Position numbers and translations under genes: made by a program. A DNA stretch of 11,500 nt from Flavobacteriaceae bacterium (lineage in GTDB: Bacteria > Bacteroidota > Bacteroidia > Flavobacteriales > Flavobacteriaceae), in NCBI GenBank assembly GCA_019090365.1, contig JAHRWC010000035.1:1-11500 (forward strand), given 5' to 3'. Positions 1 to 7,722 of the stretch are shown here, piece by piece; position 1 is the first letter of the stretch, and each line of letters opens with the position of its first letter. Below the pieces are notes generated by a model. That model saw only the letters and a program-made list of their open reading frames with translations. It made no database searches and had not been told where the DNA came from.

Positions 1-17
1 ATGTGTATAAGAGACAG
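1..17. other. Residual Nextera/Tn5 mosaic-end adapter
   Basis: The first 17 bases equal the reverse complement of the first 17 bases of the engineered Tn5 mosaic end used in tagmentation libraries. The match includes positions where the mosaic differs from the natural Tn5 outside end (T at mosaic position 4, T at position 17) and from the natural inside end (ATA at positions 10-12). It is a sequencing-library remnant, not part of the genome. The neighbouring tsaB reading frame is cut exactly here. Confidence 0.96.
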
Positions 18-507
18 CACCATTGCCTATAAAAAAAACATTCTCAATATCTAAAAATGAAACAAAAGAAGTTTCATCTATGACTTCAGCTTTGGTTTCT
101 CTTACTTCAATAATTTCTTTATTATAGACTGAAGAATACACTTCCATTCTTCGAGCATCTAACATCGAGATAATAAGTCCGTTTTCAATTTGTAATTGAC
201 TCGCTAAAATCTCTAGGGTTGGTATTGATATTAAAGGTACATCTAAAGCAAAACAAAGCCCTTTTGCGGCTGAAACTCCAATTCGGAGTCCAGTATAAGA
301 ACCTGGGCCTTTACTTATCGCAATTGCATCTAAATCATCTTTCTTAATATTACTTTCTGATAATACTTCTTCAATAAAAACATGCAATCGTTCTGCATGA
401 GAATACTGATTACTATTATCTTCTTTTAAAGCAATAACGCTTCCATTAACTGAAAGCGCTACTGAGCAATTTGTTGTAGATGTTTCAAGACATAAAATTG
501 TTGCCAT
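18..507 (-). CDS. tsaB: TsaB, tRNA t6A biosynthesis protein (3' end missing)
   Basis: TsaB (YeaZ) is the non-catalytic ASKHA-fold partner of TsaD. With TsaE it forms the cytoplasmic complex that puts threonylcarbamoyl on A37 of ANN-decoding tRNAs. Translation from the ATG at 507 gives MATILCLETSTTNCSVAL (the family's beta-hairpin start), then the segment SHAERLHVFIEEVL, then SKGPGSYTGLRIGVSAAKGL at about residues 65-84 (the TsaB/TsaD family signature), then MLDARRMEVYSS. About 163 codons are present and the typical length is a little over 200 residues, so only the C-terminal part is lost at the adapter. The start overlaps the stop of the upstream efflux adaptor by one base (TAATG), which implies translational coupling and cotranscription with the efflux operon. 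Identification is secure; its placement at the end of an efflux operon has no obvious functional reason. Confidence 0.95.
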
Positions 508-1796
508 TACTCGTCTTCTTTATCACTGTCTTCCTCTTCGGAAGTAATTTGTTCTATTTTATCACCTGGCTTTAATGATTTAGTAACAACTGTATAAGGA
601 CCTGTTACAACTTCATCTTCTGCTGTTAACCCAGAAATAATTTCAATATTCGAATCATCTTGAATTCCAGTTTCTACAATGCGTAATTTTGCTTCATTAC
701 CTTCTCTCACAAAAACACATTCAAATTTCTCAACATTTTCAGATTCTGTTTTTTTCACTTTCTTCTTTTTAGTTGAAGAAGTATCTGTTTTAATCACAAT
801 TGCACTAATTGGAACACCTATAATTTCTTCTTTCTTATCAGTAATAACATCGACTGTTGCAGTCATTCCTGGTCTAAAAGGAGAATAATGTTCAGGCTTA
901 TCTTTTGTTAGATCTTTATATGATTCTGGTACTATTCTAACTTTTACTTTAAAATTAGTTACTTGATCTACAGACATTGCATTTTCAGCAGAGTTTGCTA
1001 TTTCTGTAACTATTCCTCTAAATTCTCTTTTTAAATAAGCATCTACTTCAACTATTGTAGAATCACCAATATTTACTTTTACGATATCTGTTTCATTAAC
1101 ATCAACCTCAACTTCCATATTATTTAAATTGGCAACTCTAACAATTTCTGTACCTGCCATTTGAGCTGTTCCAACAACACGTTCACCAAGCTCTACAGAT
1201 AATTTTGAAATAGTTCCGTCCATTGGAGCATAAATCGATGTACGAGATAAATTATCTTTCGACTGTTTTACAGTAGATGCAGCACTTTGCACATTATAAT
1301 ACATAGATTTTACACTAGCTTGAGCTCTCTCAAAATCTGCTACTGCATTGTCCCAATCTGATTTTGAAATAACTCCTTTTTCAAAAAGTTCTTTACTACG
1401 TGAATAATTTGATCTTGAATTTTTAAGACTCGCTTCAGCTTGCGCTAATTGAGCTCTCATATTTTGTAATCCAGATTGTGATTGATTTACAACTGCCTGA
1501 ATTAAATCGGGATTAATTTTAACTAATAAATCTCCTTTTTTTACTTGTTGACCTTCTTTAACTGGAAGTTCAATTATTTCACCTGAAACTTCAGAAGAAA
1601 GTTTTACTTCTACTTCTGGTTGAATTTTACCTGTAGCAGCAACAGTTTCAGTTATATTCATTGCCTCGATTTTGGTAATTTCAACTTCTTTAAAGTGTCC
1701 ACTTTTACCAAACCAGCCTTGTTTTTTACCAACCACTAATAAAATCAATAGTAATACCGCTATTGAGCCTATCCAAATAATTGTTTTTTTCTTCAT
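507..1796 (-). CDS. HlyD/MacA-type periplasmic efflux adaptor (second adaptor of the operon)
   Basis: This is a membrane-fusion protein expected to bridge an inner-membrane pump and a TolC channel. The 429-residue product has one N-terminal membrane anchor (about 6-23) with no lipobox. The split lipoyl-like domain follows (about 63-98 and 185-222, with VKEGQQVKKGDLL and APMDGTISKLSV), flanking a coiled-coil hairpin (about 100-182). A beta-barrel segment (about 225-318) ends in the family signature FRPGMTATVDV. The hairpin tip carries R133, L137 and S144 with the spacing of the RLS TolC-contact motif of MacA/AcrA. Two unusual parts are a lysine-rich patch (about 343-349) inside the membrane-proximal domain and a very acidic C-terminal tail (about 419-429). 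The gene starts 2 nt after the TolC stop and its TAA overlaps the tsaB ATG. The family call is firm; the partner pump is inferred from the operon. Confidence 0.93.
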   Translation of the reverse strand: MKKKTIIWIGSIAVLLLILLVVGKKQGWFGKSGHFKEVEITKIEAMNITETVAATGKIQPEVEVKLSSEVSGEIIELPVKEGQQVKKGDLLVKINPDLIQAVVNQSQSGLQNMRAQLAQAEASLKNSRSNYSRSKELFEKGVISKSDWDNAVADFERAQASVKSMYYNVQSAASTVKQSKDNLSRTSIYAPMDGTISKLSVELGERVVGTAQMAGTEIVRVANLNNMEVEVDVNETDIVKVNIGDSTIVEVDAYLKREFRGIVTEIANSAENAMSVDQVTNFKVKVRIVPESYKDLTKDKPEHYSPFRPGMTATVDVITDKKEEIIGVPISAIVIKTDTSSTKKKKVKKTESENVEKFECVFVREGNEAKLRIVETGIQDDSNIEIISGLTAEDEVVTGPYTVVTKSLKPGDKIEQITSEEEDSDKEDE

Positions 1797-1798
1797 AA

Positions 1799-3124
1799 CT
1801 AAAATTTAAGTTCTGTTGGAGGTACTCCGAAATATAATTCTAATACCTTTAATTTAAAAATATAATCATATTTAGAGCGATTTTCTTCTATTTGGGCATT
1901 ATCATATCGAAGCTTAGATTGACTAAAATCGAATGCGTTTGTTAACCCAACATCGTATCTATCTTTTGCATATTGATATGCTAATTTTTGAGATTCTAAT
2001 GCTGCTAATGCTGCTTCATACGATTTTAATGCACCTTTCGAATCTACATAAGCTTGATACACATTCGATTCTAAATCGAGTGTTGCTTGTTCTAATTGAA
2101 ACTCACTTCGTAATACATTTACCTTATTACGGTTTACATTATTGCGAACAGAAAAACCATTAAAAATCGGCACATTCAAACGTACTCCATAATTTATACC
2201 ATCGTTAAGGTATAATTGTTCAACAAAATCTAAGGGACTTATATCTGTATAACGAGTATCATAACCAAAAAATCCAGAAAGAGTTGGCTGGTATGCTCCT
2301 TTTGTAATCTGAAGGTCTTTCTCAGCTAATTCTACATTTTTTTCAGCAATTTTAACTTCGTAACGATTTTCTTTAGCTGCTGCGATTACTTCATCTACAT
2401 TTTTTGAAGAAAACCCATCGTCAATGATGTTGTAATTATCATCAACTATATCAAATGAAGTATAATCCTTAACTAACAATAGTTGCGCTAAACTAATAAG
2501 TGATATAGTTACAGTGTTTTCTGATACAGCGATACGTTGTTTTTCACTTGCATCAGTGGCTTTAATTTCTAGTAAATCCCCTCTAGGAAGAACACCTGCA
2601 TCTACTAGATTTTGTGTGCGTTTTATTTGTTCTAGAGTTACTTCATTTTGAGATTGTATTACTTGTAAATTAGCCTTATTAAGTAACACTTGTAAAAAAC
2701 TGTTGGCTACAAACAAAGCAATATCATCTTGCATTTTATCAAGATTATATTGAGATGCCAATTGAGAAAGTTTAGCTCTTTGTAATTGTCTATGATTACG
2801 CAAACCATTAAAAATGTTAATACCTAAGCTCACTCCACCAGAAACTGAAGTAGTTTTAGTAGTTTCTGAGTTTCCAGTTACAGGATTAAAACTTAATCCA
2901 ATGTTTTCTGAAGCAGTTGCACTTCCGTTTAAAGTTGGTAAAAAATTACCAATCGCATCGCTTTTTTCTATATCTGAAAGCTGTACATCTAATTCAGATT
3001 GCTTTACAGAAATATTATTCTTTAATGCATACTCAACACATTCTTGTAGGGTCCATTTTTTATTTTGAGCATTAACTGAAAAACCTATACTTAGGAATAA
3101 AAATAAAATGACTAACTTTTTCAT
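1799..3124 (-). CDS. TolC-family outer membrane efflux protein
   Basis: This is a trimeric outer-membrane channel subunit forming the exit duct of a tripartite pump. The 441-residue product begins with a signal peptide (about 1-20, ending N-A-Q as is common in flavobacteria). The mature N-terminus WTLQECVEYALKNN is typical of the OEP family. Two homologous halves of long helices with short beta segments follow; the second half includes the stretch NVPIFNGFSVRNNVNR, which parallels GINIFNGLRNHRQLQR of the first half. There is no lipobox Cys after the signal, so it resembles TolC more than OprM. It sits between two adaptor genes: 64 nt downstream of one (3125-3188, A-rich leader with CAA repeats, no promoter or terminator seen) and 2 nt upstream of the other. 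Cotranscription with the ABC genes is likely. Confidence 0.94.
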   Translation of the reverse strand: MKKLVILFLFLSIGFSVNAQNKKWTLQECVEYALKNNISVKQSELDVQLSDIEKSDAIGNFLPTLNGSATASENIGLSFNPVTGNSETTKTTSVSGGVSLGINIFNGLRNHRQLQRAKLSQLASQYNLDKMQDDIALFVANSFLQVLLNKANLQVIQSQNEVTLEQIKRTQNLVDAGVLPRGDLLEIKATDASEKQRIAVSENTVTISLISLAQLLLVKDYTSFDIVDDNYNIIDDGFSSKNVDEVIAAAKENRYEVKIAEKNVELAEKDLQITKGAYQPTLSGFFGYDTRYTDISPLDFVEQLYLNDGINYGVRLNVPIFNGFSVRNNVNRNKVNVLRSEFQLEQATLDLESNVYQAYVDSKGALKSYEAALAALESQKLAYQYAKDRYDVGLTNAFDFSQSKLRYDNAQIEENRSKYDYIFKLKVLELYFGVPPTELKF

Positions 3125-3188
3125 ATTAATTGTTGTTGTTGAATTTGTCTTTTAAATGTTAAAATTGTTACAAGAATTTGTATTAAAA

Positions 3189-4352
3189 TTAGTTTCCTCC
3201 GTTAAAATCTGGGGCAGCCTTTATAATATTCCAAACTTTTATATTTTCTTCTTTTGTAACACCTTCTTTAATTTCTACATTAATCCCATCACTAATCCCT
3301 AGGGTTACATCTCTTCTTTCAAATTTTTGATCACCAACTTCAATTTCTACAAAAGGGTCTTGTGTCTTTGGATCATATTGAACTAATGCTTCTTTAACTG
3401 TTAAAACACTATCTGCTCTTGCAAGAATAATTGAAGCATTGGCACTTAGTCCAGCTCTAATAAATGTAGTATCCTTTTTACTTAAAGTTCCTTTAATTTC
3501 AAACTGAATGGCTCCATTTTCGTTTACTCCTTTTGGCGCGATATAATCTAGTACGGCATCAAATTTTTTGTTCTCAATTGCTCCAACTGTAATTTCTAAA
3601 GGTAGGTCCTCTTTAATTTTACCAACTTCACTTTCATCTACTTTACCTTCAAAAATCATTTTATCAACATCTGCTAAAGTAGCAATGGTTGTTCCATCGT
3701 TAAAGTTATTTGACTCAATCACTTGATTCCCTGTTTTAACTGGAACATCTAGTACCATTCCAGAAACTGTTGCTCTAATTTCAGTATTTGCTGAAGCTCC
3801 CATACCTCTTGTCGTTCCTGTTTTAACAATATCAAAAGTTTGCTGAGCTCCAGTTAAATTTACCTGTTCTTGTTTATAACGTTGTTGTGCTTGGTTATAA
3901 GATAGTTGAGCAGTATCAAACTCATTTGCAGAAATTACTCCTTTTTCAAATAATTCTTTTTGGCGATTAAAAATGCTTTTCTGATTTTCAAAAGCCAGCC
4001 TAGCTGTTTCAACTTGAGTTCTAGCACCATTTATATTGGTCTTCGCACTATTTAATGATGAAACATTAGGTACCACTTTAACTTTTGCAATTAAATCGCC
4101 CGCTTCAATAATATCACCAGCTTCAACAAAAATTTCATCTATAATTCCAGAAATATTCGGTTTAATTAAAACTTCTTCCTTCGGAACAATACTTCCTGTA
4201 GCTACCGTTTTCTTGACTATTGTTTCAACGGAAGCATTTTTAGTATCATAGACTATAGGATCTTCTTGATTTTTTGAATAAAGCCAAATCATAGCAATTG
4301 TAAATAATACTACAATAGCTACTAATGTTATAATGGTTGCGGTCTTTTTCAT
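3189..4352 (-). CDS. MacA-type periplasmic adaptor (first adaptor of the operon)
   Basis: The 387-residue membrane-fusion protein has an N-terminal anchor (about 6-25), then the adaptor N-terminus KKTVATGSIVPKEEVLI. The first lipoyl half is FVEAGDIIEAGDLIAKVKVV (about 75-94), followed by a coiled-coil hairpin (about 98-178) and a second lipoyl half around ATVSGMVLDVPVKTGNQV (about 194-211). A beta-barrel follows, with the segment FIRAGLSANASIIL (about 297-310). R130, L134 and S141 reproduce the RLS tip motif used to dock on TolC in MacA. The gene begins 24 nt after the second permease and directly precedes tolC, so it is the natural candidate for the adaptor of this ABC pump. Its hairpin tip shares KELFEKGVIS with the other adaptor, but the two proteins are otherwise clearly diverged, which points to an old duplication or independent recruitment. 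Confidence 0.93.
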   Translation of the reverse strand: MKKTATIITLVAIVVLFTIAMIWLYSKNQEDPIVYDTKNASVETIVKKTVATGSIVPKEEVLIKPNISGIIDEIFVEAGDIIEAGDLIAKVKVVPNVSSLNSAKTNINGARTQVETARLAFENQKSIFNRQKELFEKGVISANEFDTAQLSYNQAQQRYKQEQVNLTGAQQTFDIVKTGTTRGMGASANTEIRATVSGMVLDVPVKTGNQVIESNNFNDGTTIATLADVDKMIFEGKVDESEVGKIKEDLPLEITVGAIENKKFDAVLDYIAPKGVNENGAIQFEIKGTLSKKDTTFIRAGLSANASIILARADSVLTVKEALVQYDPKTQDPFVEIEVGDQKFERRDVTLGISDGINVEIKEGVTKEENIKVWNIIKAAPDFNGGN

Positions 4353-4376
4353 TTTTTTGAAATATTAATATTTAAA

Positions 4377-5648
4377 TTATTCTGTGCGTAAAGCTTCTAC
4401 TGGTTTTATTTTGATGGCTGTTTGTGCTGGAATTAAACCAGCTAATAAGCCTGAAACAATTAAAATGGTTAATGCAATTAATACAACACCCATATTTACT
4501 GAAGGATTTGCAAACATCATTGTTGATGTATCCATGCCGTCTAATATACTATTCGCTAAAGCTAATAAACCAGAAGCTAAAACGATTCCTGCCATTCCTG
4601 ATATAATCGTTAAAAAAATAGACTCTAATAATATTTGAGTTCTAATACTCCATGGTGTTGCTCCCAATGCTCTTCTAATTCCAATTTCTTTGGTTCTTTC
4701 TTTTACAACGATTAGCATTATGTTACTAATTCCAATAATACCTGATAGTAGCACAAGTATTCCCACAAAATATGCAACAAAATTTAGTGCAGTAAAAAGT
4801 CCATTAATCTTGCTGTATTCTTGATATAAATCGAAATGACCAATCGCTCGATCATCTTCTGGGTGAATGGAATGCCTTTCTTTTACAACATCAAAAATTT
4901 GATCTTTTAATTGTGTAATTGAAGTTCCATCGACTGCGGTAATTGCCATCCATCCTACTCTATTTCCCATATTAAAAGCTTGAGAAAATGCTGTAAAAGG
5001 AACATAAATTTCTTTTTGATTTTCTTCAGCATCACCATCGTTAGATTTCTTTTTATACGTACCAATTACCATAAAATTAACCCCATTAATTTTTATGTAA
5101 GTACCTATAGCTTCTTCTTCAGCTTCATATAAAGCTTTATATACTCCGCTTCCAATAATGGCAACTTTTCGTTTTTCATTGATGTCTGAATAATTTATAA
5201 AACGCCCAGAAGTAATATCCATAGGTTGCTGTTCTATAAATTCAGGGTAATCTCCATACACATTAAATGCTCCGGTATTCAATCCTCTAACTACATTATT
5301 TGAACCTCTGAATCCACCTAATTGATTACGTGGCGAAATGTATCTTAAATCTGGCACAGCTTGACGAATTGCTTCTACATCTTCTATTTTATATCTAAAT
5401 CGTCTTCCTTTAGGTAAACCTTTATATGGTTTTGAAGCTGTTTGCGCCCACATAAACATAGAGTTGGTTGCCATTCCATCAAACCCTTGTTTTACTCCAT
5501 TTTCTAAGCCTTTCCCCGCTGCTAATAATATAACAAGTATAAAGATTCCCCAAAGTACTCCAAAAGAAGTCAATAAAGTTCTAAACCAATTTGAGCTCAA
5601 TGCTTCAATGATTTCAGACCAACTATCTCTACTGAATAAATTACTCAT
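4377..5648 (-). CDS. MacB-type ABC transporter permease (second permease)
   Basis: This inner-membrane subunit belongs to the type VII (MacB/FtsX/LolC-like) ABC systems, which couple ATP use in the cytoplasm to movements of a large periplasmic domain. The 423-residue protein has TM1 at about 24-46, a periplasmic MacB core domain (about 47-285) and three further helices (about 288-315, 340-366, 385-407). The loop after TM2 holds VKERTKEIGIRRALGAT, the coupling-helix region of FtsX-type permeases. The C-terminus ends IKPVEALRTE, as usual in MacB permeases. There is no fused ATPase, unlike E. coli MacB. Its ATG lies inside the end of the preceding permease (8-nt overlap, ATGAGTAA), so coupled and roughly equal translation is likely. 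It probably pairs with that permease as a heterodimer (inference). Confidence 0.95.
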   Translation of the reverse strand: MSNLFSRDSWSEIIEALSSNWFRTLLTSFGVLWGIFILVILLAAGKGLENGVKQGFDGMATNSMFMWAQTASKPYKGLPKGRRFRYKIEDVEAIRQAVPDLRYISPRNQLGGFRGSNNVVRGLNTGAFNVYGDYPEFIEQQPMDITSGRFINYSDINEKRKVAIIGSGVYKALYEAEEEAIGTYIKINGVNFMVIGTYKKKSNDGDAEENQKEIYVPFTAFSQAFNMGNRVGWMAITAVDGTSITQLKDQIFDVVKERHSIHPEDDRAIGHFDLYQEYSKINGLFTALNFVAYFVGILVLLSGIIGISNIMLIVVKERTKEIGIRRALGATPWSIRTQILLESIFLTIISGMAGIVLASGLLALANSILDGMDTSTMMFANPSVNMGVVLIALTILIVSGLLAGLIPAQTAIKIKPVEALRTE

Positions 5649-6885
5649 CTCTTAAGGCCTCTATAGGTTTAATTGTAGAAGCTCTATAAGCAGGTATAAA
5701 TCCTGCTAATGCTCCTGCAAAAACTAAAATTATTACAGTTGTTATTGCAACTCCAAAATCAACTGAAGGATTTCTGATGTAATCTGTTTCAATTAATGGA
5801 CCTACCATTTCTAAAACAAATAAGCTAAAAAATAACCCGAGAAATCCTGCTATAGCTGTTACAAAAATTGATTCGTGCAGTATCATTCCAATAATTGAAA
5901 TAGGTTGAGCTCCAATCGCTTTTCGTATACCTATTTCTTTTGTTCTTTCCTTCACTATAATCAACATGATATTACTTACACCCACAACTCCTGCTATAAT
6001 GGTACAAATACCAACACCCCAAAAGAACCAACGGATCATATCCATTAAATCGAAAAATCGTTTTGCATTTTCTAAGGTATTATTAATCTCTATTGCACTT
6101 GTATCGGTTGGTGAAACAATATGCTTTGTTTTTAAATCTGACTCCATTTGAGCAGTAAATAGCTCTGAAGCTGCTAAAGATTCTTCGAAAGTTGCTTCAG
6201 GAGTTAAAGTAAAACTCATTAATCGAATATTCTCACCTGCATTATAGACTCTTTGTGCTGTAGTAATTGGAATAAAAATTCTTGTTTCTTCACGTTCACC
6301 ACCTGGATCTGTATAAACTCCTACTACTTTATATTTTATACTATTAATCTCAATGTACTCTCCAACTGCTTCTTTTCCGTCGAACAAATCTTTGTAAACT
6401 CGATATCCAATTACGGCAGCTTTTTCATAATTATCAAGATCGCTTTGATTGATAAATCTACCACTAGTTAAGGATGCATTTTCTAAAAATTGATAGCTAC
6501 CGCGAATTCCTTCAATTCGATAACTTCCTGTTTCATTTTTATAACTTGTAAGTCCGGACCATCTTCTAAACACTCCTGATTTATATTCTAACTGATCAAT
6601 ATTTTTAGCAGTAGTTAGATCGTAATCTTGGTTTGTTAATTGAATATATCTTCCCGGATTAAGTCCTTTAAAGCTTTCTGAAGTGACTCCTGTCCAAACG
6701 TCAATTCTATTTTTCGCATCTTCTTCAAATTCTTGAGCGATTCCATTCTGCATTCCTTGTCCGATCGCTAATAAAATTACCAATATAAAAATTCCAGATG
6801 CTACAGAAAGCCCTGTTAGGAATGTTCGCAATTTATTTTTGCGAATGGTTTCAAATATTTCTTGCCAGCGCTCTAAACTAAACAT
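5641..6885 (-). CDS. MacB-type ABC transporter permease (first permease)
   Basis: The 414-residue inner-membrane protein has the same plan as the next gene: TM1 at about 21-43, a periplasmic MacB core (about 44-283), then helices at about 286-310, 335-360 and 377-399. After TM2 it carries VKERTKEIGIRKAIGAQ, the cytoplasmic loop expected to contact the ATPase, and it ends TIKPIEALRDE. The periplasmic domains of the two permeases differ strongly while the membrane and loop parts are alike, so they are diverged paralogues rather than a recent duplication. The gene overlaps the ATPase gene by 8 nt at its start and the next permease by 8 nt at its end. Substrate is unknown; MacB relatives move macrolides, peptides, toxins or lipoproteins. 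Confidence 0.95.
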   Translation of the reverse strand: MFSLERWQEIFETIRKNKLRTFLTGLSVASGIFILVILLAIGQGMQNGIAQEFEEDAKNRIDVWTGVTSESFKGLNPGRYIQLTNQDYDLTTAKNIDQLEYKSGVFRRWSGLTSYKNETGSYRIEGIRGSYQFLENASLTSGRFINQSDLDNYEKAAVIGYRVYKDLFDGKEAVGEYIEINSIKYKVVGVYTDPGGEREETRIFIPITTAQRVYNAGENIRLMSFTLTPEATFEESLAASELFTAQMESDLKTKHIVSPTDTSAIEINNTLENAKRFFDLMDMIRWFFWGVGICTIIAGVVGVSNIMLIIVKERTKEIGIRKAIGAQPISIIGMILHESIFVTAIAGFLGLFFSLFVLEMVGPLIETDYIRNPSVDFGVAITTVIILVFAGALAGFIPAYRASTIKPIEALRDE

Positions 6886-7585
6886 GAGATTTATCTTTAA
6901 CTCTTACTTGTTCAACTTTTGTATCCTCAATGATCACTCCATCTTTTAGATGTACAATACGCTTACACATGTGCGCAATATCATCTTCATGGGTTACTAC
7001 TAATATTGTTTTTCCTTCGTCATTAATTCCTTGAATAAGTTCCATCACTTCATACGAAGTAGTACTATCTAAAGCTCCCGTTGGTTCATCAGCTAATAAT
7101 ACTTTTGGATCACTAGCTAAAGCTCTAGCGATAGCTACACGTTGTTTTTGACCTCCTGAAAGTTCATTTGGTAAATGAGTTGCCCAATCTGCAAGACCTA
7201 CTTTTTCAAGATAATGCATTGCTTTCTCCATACGAATATTACGCTTTACCCCTTGGTAATATAAAGGCATCGCAACATTATCTAATGCAGATTTATAATT
7301 TATTAAATTAAAGGATTGAAATATAAAACCAAGAAACTTGTTACGGTATTTAGCAGCAACTTTTTCATTTAGATTTTTAATCTCCCTACCATCAAGTTCG
7401 TAGACTCCTTCATCTGCTTCATCTAAAATTCCTAAAATATTAAGTAAGGTAGATTTTCCAGAACCAGAAGAACCCATGATTGCTACCATTTCACCTTCAG
7501 CTACTTCAAAATTAATTCCTTTTAATACATGTAGAGAATTGCTTCCCATTACATATGATTTATGTAAGCTATTAATTTTGATCAT
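6878..7585 (-). CDS. ABC transporter ATP-binding protein, MacB/LolD type
   Basis: This is the cytoplasmic ATPase of the adjacent permease pair. The 235-residue protein contains Walker A GSSGSGKST (38-46), the Q-loop glutamine Q90 in FIFQSFNLI, signature LSGGQKQR (142-149), Walker B VLLADEPTGALD (162-173) and the switch histidine H199 in VVTHE. These sequences are those of the MacB/LolD/FtsE group. The length is that of a stand-alone nucleotide-binding subunit. It is the first gene of the efflux operon, with a 136-nt upstream region, and its stop lies within the first permease (ATGTTTAG overlap). A single ATPase gene with two permease genes implies an ATPase homodimer on a permease heterodimer. 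LolCDE-like lipoprotein release is less likely because dedicated periplasmic adaptors and TolC follow. Confidence 0.96.
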   Translation of the reverse strand: MIKINSLHKSYVMGSNSLHVLKGINFEVAEGEMVAIMGSSGSGKSTLLNILGILDEADEGVYELDGREIKNLNEKVAAKYRNKFLGFIFQSFNLINYKSALDNVAMPLYYQGVKRNIRMEKAMHYLEKVGLADWATHLPNELSGGQKQRVAIARALASDPKVLLADEPTGALDSTTSYEVMELIQGINDEGKTILVVTHEDDIAHMCKRIVHLKDGVIIEDTKVEQVRVKDKSHV

Positions 7586-7596
7586 GGCTAGTTTTT

Positions 7597-7607
7597 AATT
7601 GACAATT
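7597..7607. promoter_or_regulatory. Short palindrome AATTGACAATT before the ATPase start
   Basis: The arms AATTG and CAATT pair perfectly around a central base, 11 nt upstream of the ATPase ATG. It could be an operator or a leader hairpin near the translation start. In such AT-rich DNA an 11-nt palindrome can easily arise by chance. Confidence 0.2.
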
Positions 7608-7645
7608 TACAGAAATAATTCTCCGTAATATGTGAAATTGATGTT

Positions 7646-7659
7646 AAGACTTAGGTCTT
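7646..7659. promoter_or_regulatory. Palindrome AAGACTTAGGTCTT, possible operator
   Basis: Twelve of the 14 positions are self-complementary (arms AAGAC and GTCTT). A second small palindrome with the same half-site, AAGACTCTT, lies 13 nt away at 7673-7681. A repeated palindromic half-site upstream of an efflux operon is what a dimeric repressor or activator site would look like. No regulator gene is in the window. Confidence 0.25.
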
Positions 7660-7722
7660 TTCAACTTTAAATAAGACTCTTAATAATATTTATTGTTACA
7701 CTAATAAGAAAGAAATTGTAGA

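Larger units (their letters stand above)
7586..7722 (-). promoter_or_regulatory. Upstream region of the efflux operon, promoter presumed
   Basis: These 137 nt separate the oxidase-assembly operon from the ATPase start and form the longest gene-free stretch in the window. No clean TAnnTTTG box is visible on the minus strand and no hairpin-plus-T-run terminator follows the 7723 gene, so read-through from the upstream operon is possible. The region holds several short palindromes (listed separately), which fits a regulated efflux promoter but does not prove one. Confidence 0.4.

Noticed and set aside
679..888. Plus-strand open frames of 60-117 codons throughout the window
   Set aside because: All lie opposite well-supported minus-strand genes, have no recognisable domains or promoters, and match what antisense of AT-rich coding DNA produces.
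3125..3188. Separate promoter between the first adaptor and TolC
   Set aside because: The 64-nt gap has no TAnnTTTG box and no terminator hairpin; it looks like an A-rich translation leader inside one operon.
6878..7585. LolCDE lipoprotein-release complex instead of an efflux pump
   Set aside because: The ATPase resembles LolD as much as MacB, but the operon continues with two membrane-fusion adaptors and TolC, which belong to tripartite efflux rather than the Lol pathway.
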